Source: Bigelowiella natans CCMP2755 | Taxonomy: Eukaryota > Cercozoa > Chlorarachniophyceae | Assembly: GCA_000320545.1 (NCBI GenBank) | Contig: ADNK01001700.1 | Location: 21,683 to 85,682 of the forward strand | Direction of reading: 5' to 3' | DNA: 64,000 nucleotides | Part shown: positions 46,317 to 59,857 of the stretch, piece after piece | Layout: every line of letters begins with the position of its first letter | Numbering within the stretch: the first letter of the stretch is position 1 | Notes under the pieces: generated by a model | Told to the model about the DNA's origin: nothing | Database searches by the model: none | Seen by the model: the letters and a program-made list of their open reading frames with translations, nothing else | Translations under genes and position numbers: made by a program

Positions 46317-49136
46317 TTACTCATCATCAAGCTCATCGCACAAAAGCTCCTCCGAAGCTGCGACATACTTCTGAGCCACGAGGCACTCCGCTACCCACAT
46401 GAAGCTGATGACTAGTCCGCTGAAACCGTTGTAGTACACCTCTCTCTGCCCAGATATGACGGCCTCCACCCTTCTCGGCACTTTCTTTTTGCTTATGCGA
46501 TCGATGATCACAAGCTCCGCCCCCGCAGCGCGCAAGACGGCCTGTTGATCTTGTTTCAAGTTGAAGGACGCGAAAGTATAGCCGTAGAACAGCCGTGATT
46601 CCTTGCCCAATGGTTGCAAGCCCTTCCGCTTGATGAGATCAGGATCTCTTTTGGGCCGTCGGGGCATGGCCTCGCTCATCTTTGTGCGTGGGAAGTTGCA
46701 CGCATACTTAAGCGGATCAGCCAGTCCGCGTGTGCGCTTGCATTCATTGAGGAAATCCGGATGGAAGGGGAGTAGACCCCTTGCCAAAGCATACAAGAAC
46801 TTTCTTGTCATCAGAGGTCTTGGTGCAACCACCATAGCCACAGAACCCCCCTCCTCCTCCTCCCCCTCAAACAGCAAGTCTTCCTCGGATATCGCTTCGG
46901 ATACTGTCCCAACAACCTTCCCCCCCATCTTCTTTATCAGCTTACTCAATCGTGCAGTTGTGGCCTCATTGAGGCGGGTAAAGAGGAAAGAAAATCCCTT
47001 CAACACCTTGTTAAGTGCAACCCGGTGATGTGTTTCCTCCTCGCTCATGACGTCTTTGTCTTTCTCTTGATCATCAGGGATTGGAATGCCTCTCTTCGTT
47101 CTGCGACTGCCCGCTGTTCTACCCTTCCTTGTTGATTTTTTTGCCTTCCTCGTCCGTCCCTTCCTCCGCTTTTTTTCCTCCCCCTCCTCCTCCTCTTCGA
47201 GTTGGTGTGGCCGTCCCCCTCGGTTAGCTCTGCCTATATCATTTGGGAGAACAGGCATAGTCGTATCGCCTTCCTTGAGGTAAATCCCAAGAGGCCTTAC
47301 CCCAATCTTCTGTACGTGGGGAACCCAGTAGTAGTTCTGCTTACCAAACTTTTCCTCGGCAAAGCTTTGGTCTGCAATGTCTCGCACCTCCTTCCTGACT
47401 CGACGTCCCGTATAAAGATGAACCATCTTCTGCTCGCTGGAGAGGTCTAGCAGCGCAATGCGTGGCCAGCCCCTTGTCGCTGCTTTCAGCGCCGCATCTC
47501 TCGGATAGCGGTTACGGAAAATTACACCGTCAGAGTGGAGGAGGCGATAGATGCGCTTCTTCTTCGCTGTCTTTTTCGGCTGCTGGGCTTGTTGAATAGA
47601 GCGCCACTTGTCTTTGAGATTCGTCGGTGTTCTTGACTCGTGGAACTCTCCCCCCCCGGCCTCCAGTATCTGTTTCCATCGCCCCGGCTCAAACTCATGC
47701 ACGAGGTCCAGCAACAGTTCTGTCTCCTCCACGCCCCACCTCACGGGCTTTTTCCTTCCGGCTGGACGATGCTTAGCGATACGCTGTGCCCTCTCATGCT
47801 CTCGCTGCTGCTTGATGAGAAGATTTCGATATTTCATCCTGAGATCTGAGGGTGTACGGTTGATGAGTATGTCCTGGTAAGCCCCGAGAATCTCTGCCCA
47901 TTGCCCTTCGCCAAGCTCTTCAACGCCCTCTAGAAGCGCTCTGACCTCCACCTGAGTCCATCGTCGATCATATTCTTCTTCCCGAGGCACGGGAATCCGT
48001 TTGGATCGCTTTTGCGGTGGTGAAGATACCTCGCTGCTACTGCTCTTATCGCCTTTTTCTTCCTCCTCTCTTTTTGCGTCCTCTTTACTGTCCGCAGCGA
48101 TCCTTCGACTTCTTCTTTTTCTCCCAGCTGCACCCGTTGCATTTCTCCGACCCTTTTTCTTACCGTTGTTGTCGGCAGCAGCGGCCTTAACGCCCTTGCT
48201 CTTCCGTTTTTTCCCCGGTGTCTTCAGGTTGAAAAGATCGATATTGAGTGGTTTGCTCCGAGAATTTCGAGTGCTCCTTGTCCTCAGAGATGATGAATTA
48301 GCGGATGATGCTTTCTTTTTCTGCTGTTTTGTCTTCTTTTGTGCGGCACCACTCACTTGCTTCCTTGCCGCTGCTTTTCGGCTTGCCTGTCGAGCTGCTG
48401 TCCTATTTCTACGAGAACCTGTTGTCGTCGTCGTTGCCGAAGCAGAGCGTGTTTGCGGTCGGCGGTCAGCCACCAATACCCGAGTAGTCTGTTTTCGAGG
48501 GGCAGCTGAACTAGGACGTGTTCTTCGGCTTCTTCTCGTGGTCACAGCATTGATCTATTTTAAGGTTGAGAGCAGAGTAAATTAATCAATAATTAAGCTA
48601 AGCTATACTCCTTTCTTACGTTCTATTTAGTAAGATGATGGATCCACCTTTTTTCTGGGGGCTGCAGATGTCGTCGATCTGGACCGAGTCCCTCTTCTGC
48701 TCCCCGCCCGAGTCGCCATCCTTCGTGTAGAGGAGGGCCCATCAGATTTCGGTGGTTGGGTGCTTGCTGTCTTCCTTGTCCTCCTGCGCACAACCTTCTT
48801 CCTCGGAGCGCTGCTGGCTGTCCGTCTACTGGAGGCTTTCTTTCTAGGAGCTGCAACGCTCCTTGATCGGGCCCCTGTTTCTTTTGCTGGGCGGGAAGGC
48901 TCACCCCTCGCTGAGCGGGATCTTGTCTGTGAAACTTTCTTCCGAGCGCGTACTTGCCGCTGCTGCTCACTTTTTCTCTCGGTGGAGGAACGGGGTCGGG
49001 AACGTTTGGCTCTTTGTGAAGATTGTCTGGCAGTGATCGAAGCATTGCCCCCACTATTTCGATTGCGAACTGATTTGCGTGCCGTGATTCTTGAAGACCG
49101 GCGAGGTTGAGATGATCCTTCCATCGTCAACGGCAA
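46317..49136 (-). CDS. Myb/SANT, MC1-like and tandem BRCT chromatin protein
   Basis: Two exons are read. Exon 1 runs from 49136 (or the ATG at 49124) to about 48650. Exon 2 runs from about 48554 to 46317. Residue numbers here count from the exon 2 Met at 48545. The N-terminal 190 residues, and all of exon 1, are Arg/Lys/Ser/Ala-rich. Two Myb/SANT domains follow, near 193-245 (RRWTQVEVRALLEGVEELG..W) and 270-322 (RWGVEETELLLDLVHEFEPG..W, ending NLKDKWRS, a telobox-like helix). The segment near 335-395 (RNRYPRDAALKAATRGWPRI, then KMVHLYTGRR) resembles the archaeal MC1 chromosomal protein. Two BRCT-like repeats lie near 510-610 (FLFTRL..LIKKMGGKVV, TRKFLYALARGLLPFHPDFL) and 645-735 (LFYGYTFASF, VISFMWVAECL). 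Double-stranded DNA and phosphopeptide binding in the nucleus is inferred. Confidence 0.8.
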
Positions 49137-50397
49137 AGCTAGCCAATTGGCACTGCAAGTACAAAATCAAAATGTTAAAAGGCATAGTATATTGATCTTT
49201 CCGTGGTAATTTATTTCATCGTCATGGAATATGCATAATAGAGTATTCCCATAGGAATAAACACTATCAGAAGCTCGATTTTTCTAAGGGGCAAAGATAA
49301 AATATGACATTCCAAAACGAAGTAAAACTAATCTAACAAATCACATAACATATATAATTATATTTCCGGCCCATTTTGTTCCCTTCGCCAGTGCCCCTCC
49401 CCCAGCGTCCTTATTCCATCACATCACATGTTGTGTTCCACCTCAACGGTTGCTTTGTAAACTCTATTCAGACTCAAGTATATATTCTGTCATCCATATA
49501 TTTAACGTTTTGTAATACGTTGTCATGGGACGACTTGCATAATGATCTGAAAATACTAGAATATACATAAGAAAATGATATTTTCTGTCACGAGAGTCAA
49601 TAAAAATACGAATAAACATTTACTCAAAAACCAAATTCATCCCAAAATCCAACGGACATACTTGCATCGGGAAGAAATGGATGTCAATTAATTTGAACGT
49701 CAAAGAAATAACTGGATTAATTTCAATAATTGGGTGCAATTGCCCTAGGAAAAAAATAACATCATAATTCTGAAATGGACGTAGATCTAGGTCTAGCAGT
49801 CCTGTTCGCACCGCGCATCTGTTGGCAAGGAAGAAATGATATGGAAATTTTTCTTCCTAGAAATATCTATACATAATGTATAAAAATTTGAAGATTTTGA
49901 GGACGTTCCAGATAATTTTTCATACCAATAATTACCAACGCCATTTCACTTTCCAAAAGGGGGGAGGCGGGAATCCGCCGAATGGAGTTTGCCGGGCTTC
50001 TGCCCCGGGTTTGGGTCACAGCGGTAGCTGTTCTGATGGTGATCCCCACAGGGGGGCAGGCTGAGGAAGGAAATGACAATCCACGGAGGACGGAAGATTG
50101 GGGTTAGCTCCATACTTAAACGCGCTCTTAGTTATGCGTCTGATGGTCGTGGATTTGATACGATATTAGTTATCTGGCACTACCAAAATCACAAAGGCCA
50201 GCACCTTTCGCAGAACCTAACCACAAACATGTTTAGGTGATAAATTGTTTTGTTCAGCTCTTTCCTGTATAATTTACCTCTTCATATGGGTGTTTTGTGA
50301 CATGGGGGAGGAAGAGGAGGCGGGGGTTTGCATAGTATTATTGTAGGGTTTATCAATCTTCGCACTTCCTTGCGTACAAATCTTTATGTATACTCTA
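49137..50397. other. Spacer between divergent Myb/BRCT and RRM genes
   Basis: AT-rich sequence. A G-rich patch at 49960-50100 could hold an upstream exon of the RRM gene, and it is open in two frames. No exon there is supported by a continuous phase. Confidence 0.4.
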
Positions 50398-51466
50398 GGA
50401 GCAAGGAGCTTTATCTTGCTAACCTCCCGATGGACATAAAGGTATTTTTTAAACTGATGTGTAATCGGGTGAATCGCTTATTTTCGTTCCTTCCCCCCTC
50501 TATCCTGCCATGTTGCAACCTCAAATCCGCCAGCACCATGAGCTTGAAGATCGCTTCTCTAAGCATGGCAAAGTGGCCGATATTCGGATTGCAAGAGTAC
50601 AGCACGAATACTTGAAAATATTAATTCAAAAGATTTCACCTATTCGTGATACGTACCCTGTACGGTATCATTTCAATGAGTCCTCAAACTATAGTTCGTT
50701 TGGTGGAAAATATTGGCTTTACATCATATGCTAATATCTAGTTATAATGGTACGTGATTTCGTAACCCATATCCGCTGAATTAAGACAAGATTCGACATG
50801 TGGGAAACGCCTCTATCCCTTTTTAATGTAGGACTTAAAATCTGGGAGGCCGCTTGGATTTGGCTTCGTTACATTTGCTACACCTCACGACGCCATGGGG
50901 GCATACGTTGCACTCAAGGTGCAGCAACAAAATCCGTGAATTATCTTCAACGTTGTTTATTATCATTCCGTTCAATCATAGTCGAAGTGGATTTGCGGGC
51001 GTGCTCTGACGATACAAATAGCGAAAAGCAGGCAGGATTTAGCTCTCAAATTTACATCTATGCCATGATAGAGTCAATCAACAACGAGATATCAGAAAAC
51101 AACAACACTTATTTTACGGCATTTCATGAGCTAGACTGCCGAGGCGCGACAAGCACTAAACAATATCCTTACTCGTACACGCTATTAAGAACCATACGTG
51201 AATGAGGTTTGGGATTTGAAATGAAGATGACTTTGCCCCACCCCTGCTTTCTCCCCCTTAGGAGCAATCGCTTGAATACAGGTCGACAGCAACGGCACAT
51301 CAGAGGCAGACATGATATGGGTGATCGGCGATCGATAGGCTGGAGAAGGAGGCCTGACATTGGTCACAATATGAGGAGATTTGCAATGGACTCAAACTCA
51401 CTGCCCCCCCAACAGCAGGCATCAGCCTCGCCAATGACACGACATTCATCTCTTCCATACGGTTAG
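50398..51466 (+). CDS. RRM-type RNA-binding protein (5' end not found)
   Basis: Exon 50398-50441 gives SKELYLANLPMDIK, containing the RNP2 hexamer LYLANL. An exon near 50534-50599 gives HHELEDRFSKHGKVADIRIAR. An exon from 50832 gives DLKSGRPLGFGFVTFATPHD, containing RNP1 (GFGFVTF). A short stretch after 50979 (EVDLRA) fits the last RRM strand. The final exon (from about 51282) is Arg-rich (GRQQRHIRGRHDMGDRR) and stops at 51466. A single RRM followed by an RG/RS-like tail suggests an SR-type or hnRNP-like factor acting on pre-mRNA; this is inference. The first coding exon and the exon between 50910 and 51280 are unresolved. Confidence 0.7.
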
Positions 51467-52807
51467 TGCTATTGAACGTAGACTGTGAACGTGAACAAAA
51501 AGAGTACTGGGTCGCAATTCAGCAGACTCTAATAGGTCCTGATGCATGCACGCTAATCGAAAAGTCAATATAAAACCCACAAAGTAGCCTAGCCAATATC
51601 TGCTTTCAGGAAACCCTGCAGCATGCCAGCATGGCGCTAAAGCAAGAATGAGCTCAATTTGTCACACATCGAAACGACGTACCTTATTGGCCAATTCTGT
51701 GCAAATGTATTCCAGGCACTCGGTCTACTACTAGCCTGTAGCGTTGCATGGCGTCATCTGCTAGCGCCTGCACAACATAGTACAGCGTAAAAAACTTACG
51801 ACACAGAGTAGCATTGCCGAGCACAAGCATACATGCATGATGATACGCCATACGATACACAACATATGCTTTCCTAGCGTGCGCACTGTAGATCTAGAGA
51901 CTATCTAGCTATGCTGTGTGACTAGATGAGAATATGCGCGCATATGCACAGACCTGTGTACGTCAGGAATCATTCTAGCGGAGATTTGAGGGTGTAAGCA
52001 TTAGAGACTCAGGGTGTATAAGAGCAAACAAAATCAAAGCGAATAAATGCAGAAAATTGCTGCGCGCGAGGGTATAAGGGTGCATGAAAGACAGGGACAC
52101 AACAAGACTATTGTCAAGTATTTTACACGCATGCATTTGTGCACATGTCCCTTATCCCTATCCGTGTGTGTCTGTACATCGATCCCTTCACATGTACTTC
52201 CATCTCATGTGTAGCACGAAGCAGTGTGCATGTGAACACATGCATGCATCCATGTACGCAAATCTAAAAATGCAATCACATGCATTACATTCCTGACAAA
52301 TAAGTGCACATGTCGGACTTGCACATGCGAACATTGTTGCAATCCATGATGACGCTTGTTGCATAATTGCGTGCGCATTGCAGACAGCCTACAGCGACAC
52401 ACAACATCTGTTAGAACAAGTGACACGTGCCTTTCTATCTTTGCTTATTTGGTGCATGTGTGGAGATATGAAAAGCACACATGTACACATATGTCTACTT
52501 TGTCTAGTTGTGCAGAACAACTGACATGTGCACATGCTTACAATGCTTCTACGCGTGCACACGCGGATAGGGACACAATACATGTTCTACTCATACATGT
52601 ATGTCCTGTCCCTATCGCAAACATCAGCGCTTCGATCAGGGTGCAATAAAGCTTACACCCATTTACATATACCCTTGGAATGATCCTTGTGTATGACACT
52701 TGGAGGATGCTTGCACAACACACACGACACACATGTACGTCATTATCATTAGCACGATAAGTACATATAATTATAAGTGCAGCACATTGTACAGCTGTGT
52801 ACACACG

Positions 52808-52842
<35 letters not shown>

Positions 52843-53226
52843 ACACGTGTGTGTGTATACATATATAACTATGTATATATACATATACAGACCAACAGAT
52901 TCAACAATAGCGCTGTAGCTGCTGCATTGCACAGCTATATAGGGATGACTATTGAACAAATTTTATTGATTAATTACATCCATCTTACATATATAGAGTC
53001 TACATCCATATTGCCATACATAAATATTTCTTGCGCGCATCTGTAGTGGCGCGATATATCAGTATATCGAGTGTATAAACTAAAACTAAGCACATATCAT
53101 ATCTAAATAAATGCTCACGAGTTGCTAAAGCTTTCAGTATGGAAAAACCGCCTTGTAGCGGGTACTGCGTGTATCCGGGCACGATACGATACTGGAATAT
53201 CAAATCACCGCCCACGCTTTCCGAAA
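51467..53226. other. Palindromic-word-rich spacer with (GT)n
   Basis: The region is dense in GCATGCATGCAT, ACATGT, CTAG and TGCA words. A (GT)n/(GC)n tract lies at about 52810-52855. No exon was recognised. Confidence 0.5.
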
Positions 53227-53577
53227 TCAATTCTTCGAGCGGCAGTACGGTGTGGCGTTGGCTAGGCGAGAATCCTCAACATCGTTGTAGAGTGAATTGA
53301 GCAAGTTCATCTCATTCAGCACGGTTTTCGATTCCACCGTCCCGTTGCCCTGCATGACGTTCCCTCGTGTGCCACGAGTCTTGAGGTAGTACTCTTCTGA
53401 CAGTACACGATAGTGGTTGTTAACGAATTTGAAGTCGCCGTTTGTGAGGGTGCTCTCGTTCAGCTGGATCTTTATGGCTTCTGTCACAATGCGCGTGCCA
53501 TTTGACCAAAAGCGCCGAGGAGGGTCTGAGGCGCTCGTATAAGCGTGGTGCACGTGCCGCGCAGCAGCCTATGAGTG

Positions 53578-53613
<36 letters not shown>

Positions 53614-54931
53614 TATGTATTATGTGTGTGTGTTTAGGGGTGGGTGGGCGCTTGGGATTGTGTGAATAAAACTACTCGCATGTGTACATATATTTTGAAA
53701 AATGGGGGGGGGGATGAGATTTTTCTGGGACATACATGCATTATTACTAGTTGTAGTAGTAGTAGTAGAAGAAGAAGAAGAAGAAGAAGAAGAAGAGGAG
53801 ATACCGCATCTGTCCGTATCCAATACTTGGTGAGAGCAGGGTTGATGACACGGTGAAATGGCCACCGGGTATAATTAGCCCGCCTCGTGAAAGAACATAT
53901 CACGCTCTTGGGCTGCTTCTTGTGCCCATTTCCTCCGAAGAACAGTCCAGGTATTTGGATGTAATCCGCTCGTTGTTCAAAATCGCGCAACAAAATCTGC
54001 CGTGCTGGCTCGCCGGTATTGGTGACAACGTACCTAGATTAACAGCATAAATTATGAAAAATACGAAAGAATAATTGCGAAGGGAATGCTGATATGTACA
54101 CATACAGTGGGAGAGAGCGATAGACAGAGCGAGAAGGACACCAAACACACTAATGCACACACACGTCCAGACTCATGCTCATTAACATCATCACTTACTC
54201 GTCAACGTCGGCATTGATCGCCCATTCCGCAAGCTCCTTGACTTTTGGGAAATACGTGTTGTAAGCTCGCAACTGAGCGCCCCGGCTCCGGTCAGGGAAC
54301 ACCCACCTAGTTATAAGGTCACTGCCGAATTTTTCGAGAATCTTCGCGGAGTCATCCGTGCTCGGCCCGTGGTCGATGAGGAAGAAATGTTCCACGCCTT
54401 GATGCAGGTAGTGAGTCACCTGCATTTTTAGTACTGTCAACAACAACGATTTAACGTATTTCTCTCTCAAAACCGCGTAGATACGCACGCGCACACGTAT
54501 GTGCTTCAAATAACATGTTATATCACAACCTTCTCTCTCTCTTTCTCTCTCTCTCATGCATACGATAAATACATAGCGAACAATCACTTCCTTCAAGTGA
54601 TAATGAAAACAACGATGGTTCTTGTCCTGCGACAAGAAAGTCATCAGTGTTTCCAGAACCGTTAGACTTTCCTCTTTGAGATGGTACATACAGGCCTATG
54701 TAAAAAGCAGTACCCATTCCTCGATCTGCACCCCTTCGTTCCGGAACATGGCAAAGTTAACTAAATAATATTTCTTTGTTGTTGGGCTTGGTGTAATTGA
54801 TTTCGCCAATTCGCTCAGAGAGGAGAATGGAGACCATGAGAAATAATTTTGATTGTCGTCCTTGGTCTTATCGTAGACAACTGCACCTGTGTTTGCACAT
54901 CATCATACGGATAAGATTCTTAAGGATGCTG

Positions 54932-54970
<39 letters not shown>

Positions 54971-55919
54971 GGACAGAGAGCAGGGAGAGAGGCCTAGCAG
55001 ACCTAGATTGTATAAATCTTCAAGATTTCTATTAATAATTCACAACAATAATGCAGTTACAGCTAGTTTAAAGGGTTCATCATCATTTGTTTTCAGCAGT
55101 GAGTACCTCCTTCAATGTTTTGTAGATCCCTTGTTTTGTGAACGACATGCTTCTGGTAGTTGTCGAAAGAAATCGGCCCATTGATGACCTCATTCTCGTT
55201 TGGATCTTAAAACGGGATGGATTATTGAAGGGTATTATGCGGAATTTGAACACTCAACGTATTATTGTGTGACAGATGGCAAGAAATATTCCCTATAATA
55301 CGACCCTACCTTTTCTCACGGGATGGTTGGACCCTTTTCTCATCATCCATGTGATGACTGCAAACCATGCTAGAAAGAAACATAGAATAGGCTTCCAGGG
55401 AATGACTCGGCCCCGCACCTTTTGTTCCTTTTCCTACCAATATAACAATGTTCAGCTTCTGTGTGATGATAAAAAGGCAGTATAGCCACCGCTAAGTAAA
55501 GAACACCGAAATATCGTTTGCGTTACTGGTGGTAGGCAATGTTAATGTTCTTTCAAGGTAGCCTCACCTCTGATGAACGAGATTGGGACGCCGCGGATGG
55601 AGTGCCAACGGGTCTCGGCATAACCGCAGCAGGGCTCGATGACGCGGCCCGTATTCTATTCAATATGTTGGCAACACCCGCGACTTGAGTTTTTGCTTGT
55701 CGCTGTGAAGAATTATTATTGGTTTTTATTTCTCAGGCTGCATTTTACGTAGAACATTTGCCGTACAAACAACAAACAATGAGAAGAATGAGAACAACAA
55801 GAACAACAACTCACAACAAGAACAAGCAAACGGTATTCCTGCAAGCTGATTTTGGAAGCACACATAGTCCATTGAAATCTACGGAAATCCGTGGCATTAA
55901 ATGACCTGCGACTTGGCAT
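53227..55919 (-). CDS. Type II membrane glycosyltransferase, GT92/DUF23-like
   Basis: A possible first exon begins at 55919. An exon near 55.70-55.57 kb is polar. An exon near 55.44-55.31 kb has one transmembrane helix (PILCFFLAWFAVITWMM). An exon ending 55107 gives GPISFDNYQKHVVHKTRDLQ. The catalytic domain follows in exons about 54816-54714 (YYLVNFAMFRNEGVQIEEW), 54419-54199 (VTHYLHQGVEHFFLIDHGPS, ending NADVDE), 54033-53805 (YVVTNTGEPARQILLRDFEQ, FFGGNGHKKQPKSVI) and 53568-53227 (AARHVHHAYTSA, FVNNHYRVLSEEYYLKTRGT). DVDE split by an intron is the DxD-like nucleotide-sugar/metal site. The HYLHQGVEHFFLID start and NHY..S.EY..KT.RG end match the family. A Golgi location is inferred from topology. 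The acceptor is unknown. Confidence 0.8.
53579..53609. repeat. (TA)n microsatellite, intronic
   Basis: This TA tract and the (AGA)n tract at about 53767-53798 lie in the last intron of the glycosyltransferase gene. Confidence 0.9.
54932..54966. repeat. (CA)n microsatellite
   Basis: A CA tract in an intron of the glycosyltransferase gene. Confidence 0.9.
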
Positions 55920-57224
55920 TTAAGAAGTAAAGGACCCAAGAATAACTACTTCGGGCTTCTTCGTAATGACAGGGTACGTGCCACAATCTTGGCTTGTCCA
56001 CCTGTGCGATGCTGCCTCATCTATGCTCACTGCAGCCATGTACACCATTTGATTTTGCATCGTGCTGGTTTTCACACCAGCTAGCCAGACTGACAGAGAG
56101 TCCTCGTCATTTTCAGTGCGAGCCACTGCGTTTCGCACTTTGCAAGTGCCACGCAACACCTTGGAAGTGCACCGCTATTTTTGGGTTGACCAGAGCTAGA
56201 GAGCGATGAGCTGTTCAAAGAGCTCAAGAAATTGGACCTGATGACTGCACTGCACCAGACTGAGCGAGCATTTGTGATTACACATGATGAACACGAGACA
56301 CCAAACAACAAAGCGTGCTTCAGCTGGTTGGGGCGATGACAAAAAGTTTGCTGATCGACCACATTTCCAAAGTGCACGTTTGCACGTCGCACGACTCAAA
56401 GTGGAAACAAACGACAACACAATCACTGGGAAAAACCTAGTGACACCAGGACATTGGCGTAGCGCAGAGTTCAAACGCTGGATTGCGCGCGTGAGCTCAG
56501 CATTTCGGGTCTAGAGGTCGACAAGCGTGACCAAAAAACGACGTGTTCACCGCTTTGTCCCGAGCTTGAAACCCTGATGAAACAAGTTGCAGCGAGTGTG
56601 CTGGTGTGCAACGCTAGATCTCTGCAGCATGCAGTGCCAGAGTGTTTTGCGTGCGAAGCAATGTTAATGTCACTTTCCACGGAATCATGCACGCTATGAT
56701 CTAGATGACAACAAAGTAGCTACCAAAAAATCCAGTAAGACCTCATGCATGGTGAGCAGAGGCCTTGCGCAAGCTAGCACATTGTGCACATGCACATTTA
56801 AGGCATGCATAGCATGGCATGTAGCCATGCCATCTTTCATCGAATGGCATCCTAGGGATAACAACCAATTGTGCGAGGCAAGCACAATAACCACACGTGT
56901 TACTAAGTTATTACTTGAATATATCCTTCATACATAGCACGCCGATGATCAGCTACTACTCGCTTCATAGAATGATAAATAGGCATGCAAAAGGCAAGCC
57001 ATTAACATATATTCATCCAGCAGCAAGGTATGCTGATCTTCGGTCATCAATGAAACTCAATTGCTAGTTTTTGTTATTATACACGCCCAGTTGCGGGCAG
57101 GCATGACCTCGAGGAGCATGCTCTCTCAAGTGCCATCGCTGCTACTTACTTACTACTTCGTAAATGAGGTGAAAGGCACACGCCATTTAGCAGTTGCTTC
57201 CCCTATTAGTAAAGGCGTAACATT

Positions 57225-57257
<33 letters not shown>

Positions 57258-57761
57258 GTGATGATGATAGTGATATAACAAACGAACAATAACACAAATG
57301 CATAACATTTCTACATAGGGAATACCGATGAGGATGCTATATGGTGGGATGATAAGAAAAGGAGCCCCCCCCCTTCACATCGACATCGTTCAATTTTATC
57401 CAAAATAGTCAATGTTGTTTTTTGCCGTTCAACATCTCTCTCTTCTTCTTTATCGAATCAAAAATATTGACACTTCTTTCTACTACTACTACTACTACTG
57501 CTACTACTACTAATACTAATACTACTAGCAGTAGTACTACTACTATTACTATTACGATGCTCTGACCTTTTCTCGGTAACAAAGATATAGAGCCGTCTTT
57601 GTTATTCAATCTGGTGTAGTAGTTGTAGAAATATCATTTGTTTAGAATTCATAAGGATTAGAGAGCTGATACTACTCGATCATCAACACGGCATCCTCCC
57701 CTGACTCTCTAGCATTTGCATAAGTCACTCATGACCACACCAAGCTTCCTACTACTACTAC

Positions 57762-57794
<33 letters not shown>

Positions 57795-57810
57795 TAACAG
57801 CAACAACCAA
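55920..57810. other. Spacer: CCAG/GTGC-rich block, palindromic block, then microsatellites
   Basis: The part at 55980-56700 resembles in texture the DNA flanking the LTR element. The part at 56700-57180 is rich in GCATGC and CTAG. Tracts of (GAT)n at 57221-57269 and (TAC)n at about 57480-57550 and 57748-57795 follow. No exon was found. Confidence 0.45.
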
Positions 57811-57976
57811 TTAGTCACAATACCGATAAATCTCCCCAATGAGAAGCGTAGCGATAGCAATCCAGCCCACCGTTGGAGACAGCAATGCCCCTGATATGGA
57901 ACAATAAGTTTGTCACACGCTTTGCCAATATGACGATGGTGATAGCGAGTTGGTGGGATGATGATGATGATGATAC

Positions 57977-58017
<41 letters not shown>

Positions 58018-58374
58018 AGAAGAGGTTTATTCTTTCAAATGATAAACAACAACTCATACAAACGGTGATGGTGTATCAAGATAAGCAAATCATCGTCATC
58101 GTCATCGTCATGGTCATGATCACCTGCCAAAGGATGGGTGAGGTAGTAGGTATACGCAACAGCCGCTGCTGATCCCAAGACCTGAAGGATTAATTGATGA
58201 TTGATTGGTGGAATGACAATAATAAGAAGAACAGCAGCGAACGACACGTGCTACCAGAGCACAACTCAACATGACAATTTGCTTGTGGTTTATCCGCCAA
58301 TAACATTGTTTTCACAGCTTTCACCCTATTTCTCTCCTCGTAGATCCCCTTAATACAGTTGTTGCAATTAATCG

Positions 58375-58410
<36 letters not shown>

Positions 58411-59825
58411 TCACGAAATAGAAAACTTCAAAAACATTCTCGCTTTGAGCCGTATCGGTTTGTTTCCGTCGGATTCCTCATGGGAACAGGTTTTCAACTT
58501 CTTTCCCCTCCCAATGATGACATCGGTAATCTACACGGCAGATCACCATCATATCAATTTCTTCTTACCGCGAGGACTCCTAATAGCGCAGTGCCCATTC
58601 GTTTCTCCACATTATTGATGGTGTTCCAGGTGTCCCCAATACTGAAAGGGGGAGGGGGGTGAAGGGGGAGAGTTTTCCCAAATATGGATATATGAATGTT
58701 AAAATGATATATGCACAAAAACGTATTATAAGTAATACAATTCTATGTGTAGGTGTATGCATGTGTTTTATTATCCCTTGGCATCACGTGTGTGCATCAT
58801 CTGCATAGGTACAAACTACAGAACACTTTTGACTAATGTGCTCCGATGTTGTCTTCGTAATGCTCTCAGTCAGTTAGTCAGTCAGTCATGCTTGTTGTCC
58901 TAATACTACTACTTCTACTACTACTACCTCAAATGAGCGACCATGGCGAGAAGCGGGACGGAGAAGAATTTCTAAAGTTTTCCATAACAAACTATTAACA
59001 ATATGCTTCAAGCACACACACACGCACACACACACAATTTTCCATTTCGGGCGTGCATATGTTTAGCCTCGCAGCATCAATCTATCAGCATCGGAACATA
59101 ACTACTACTACTATTACACCGCCCCAGTAACGACTGCTTTTGGTTGGCTTGCATAGTTGGTTGACTAGTACCAACCTCTCCTGAAGCAACATAGGCTATG
59201 GTTGTCGATAGAGCTCTCAAGACCTACCGATGAGGATGATAATCAACTTTCATCGTATACACAAATAAATATTACTACAAAGTAGATCTACTCTCTGTCC
59301 CCCCACCCCCGTTGTCGCTCACTTACCGCAACACCAGACCACACAATTGGGAAGGTAAGAGGAGGAGGGGTCCACCATGGCTTCTTTCTCTGCTCACAAC
59401 AAAGGGGGGGGGGGGGGGACTAAATAAAGAGCGGTAACACGAGCACGGCATGATGGTGAGCAGTTAAATAAGATTAAGAATTGCTTCTTAAAACTGAAAC
59501 GTCGTAGGCAGGTCACAGCATCGATATAGCAGCTCCAATTTATGATTATAGCCGGCTCTCTCTTTCTGTTGTTGAATTACCAAAACAGTGCAGTACAAAC
59601 TACTACTACTACTATTACTACTACCTGGAAAACGGGGTCATGCTTGTTGGGCTTTGGCCTTGAGTTGTCCATTATCGAGAACATGCGGCTACGAAGGGAG
59701 AGGAACCCGAACAGCACTGAATAATAATACAACAACAACAACAACAACAACAACAATCATGACGATGTCAATAATGGTAATTATCATAATAACAATAATA
59801 ATAATTATAAAGTAATAATGATCAC

Positions 59826-59857
<32 letters not shown>

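Noticed and set aside
49980-50100. Signal-peptide-like frame (MEFAGLLPRVWVTAVAVLM) in a G-rich patch
   Set aside because: It is open in more than one frame, has no partner exon in phase, and cannot be linked to the RRM gene.
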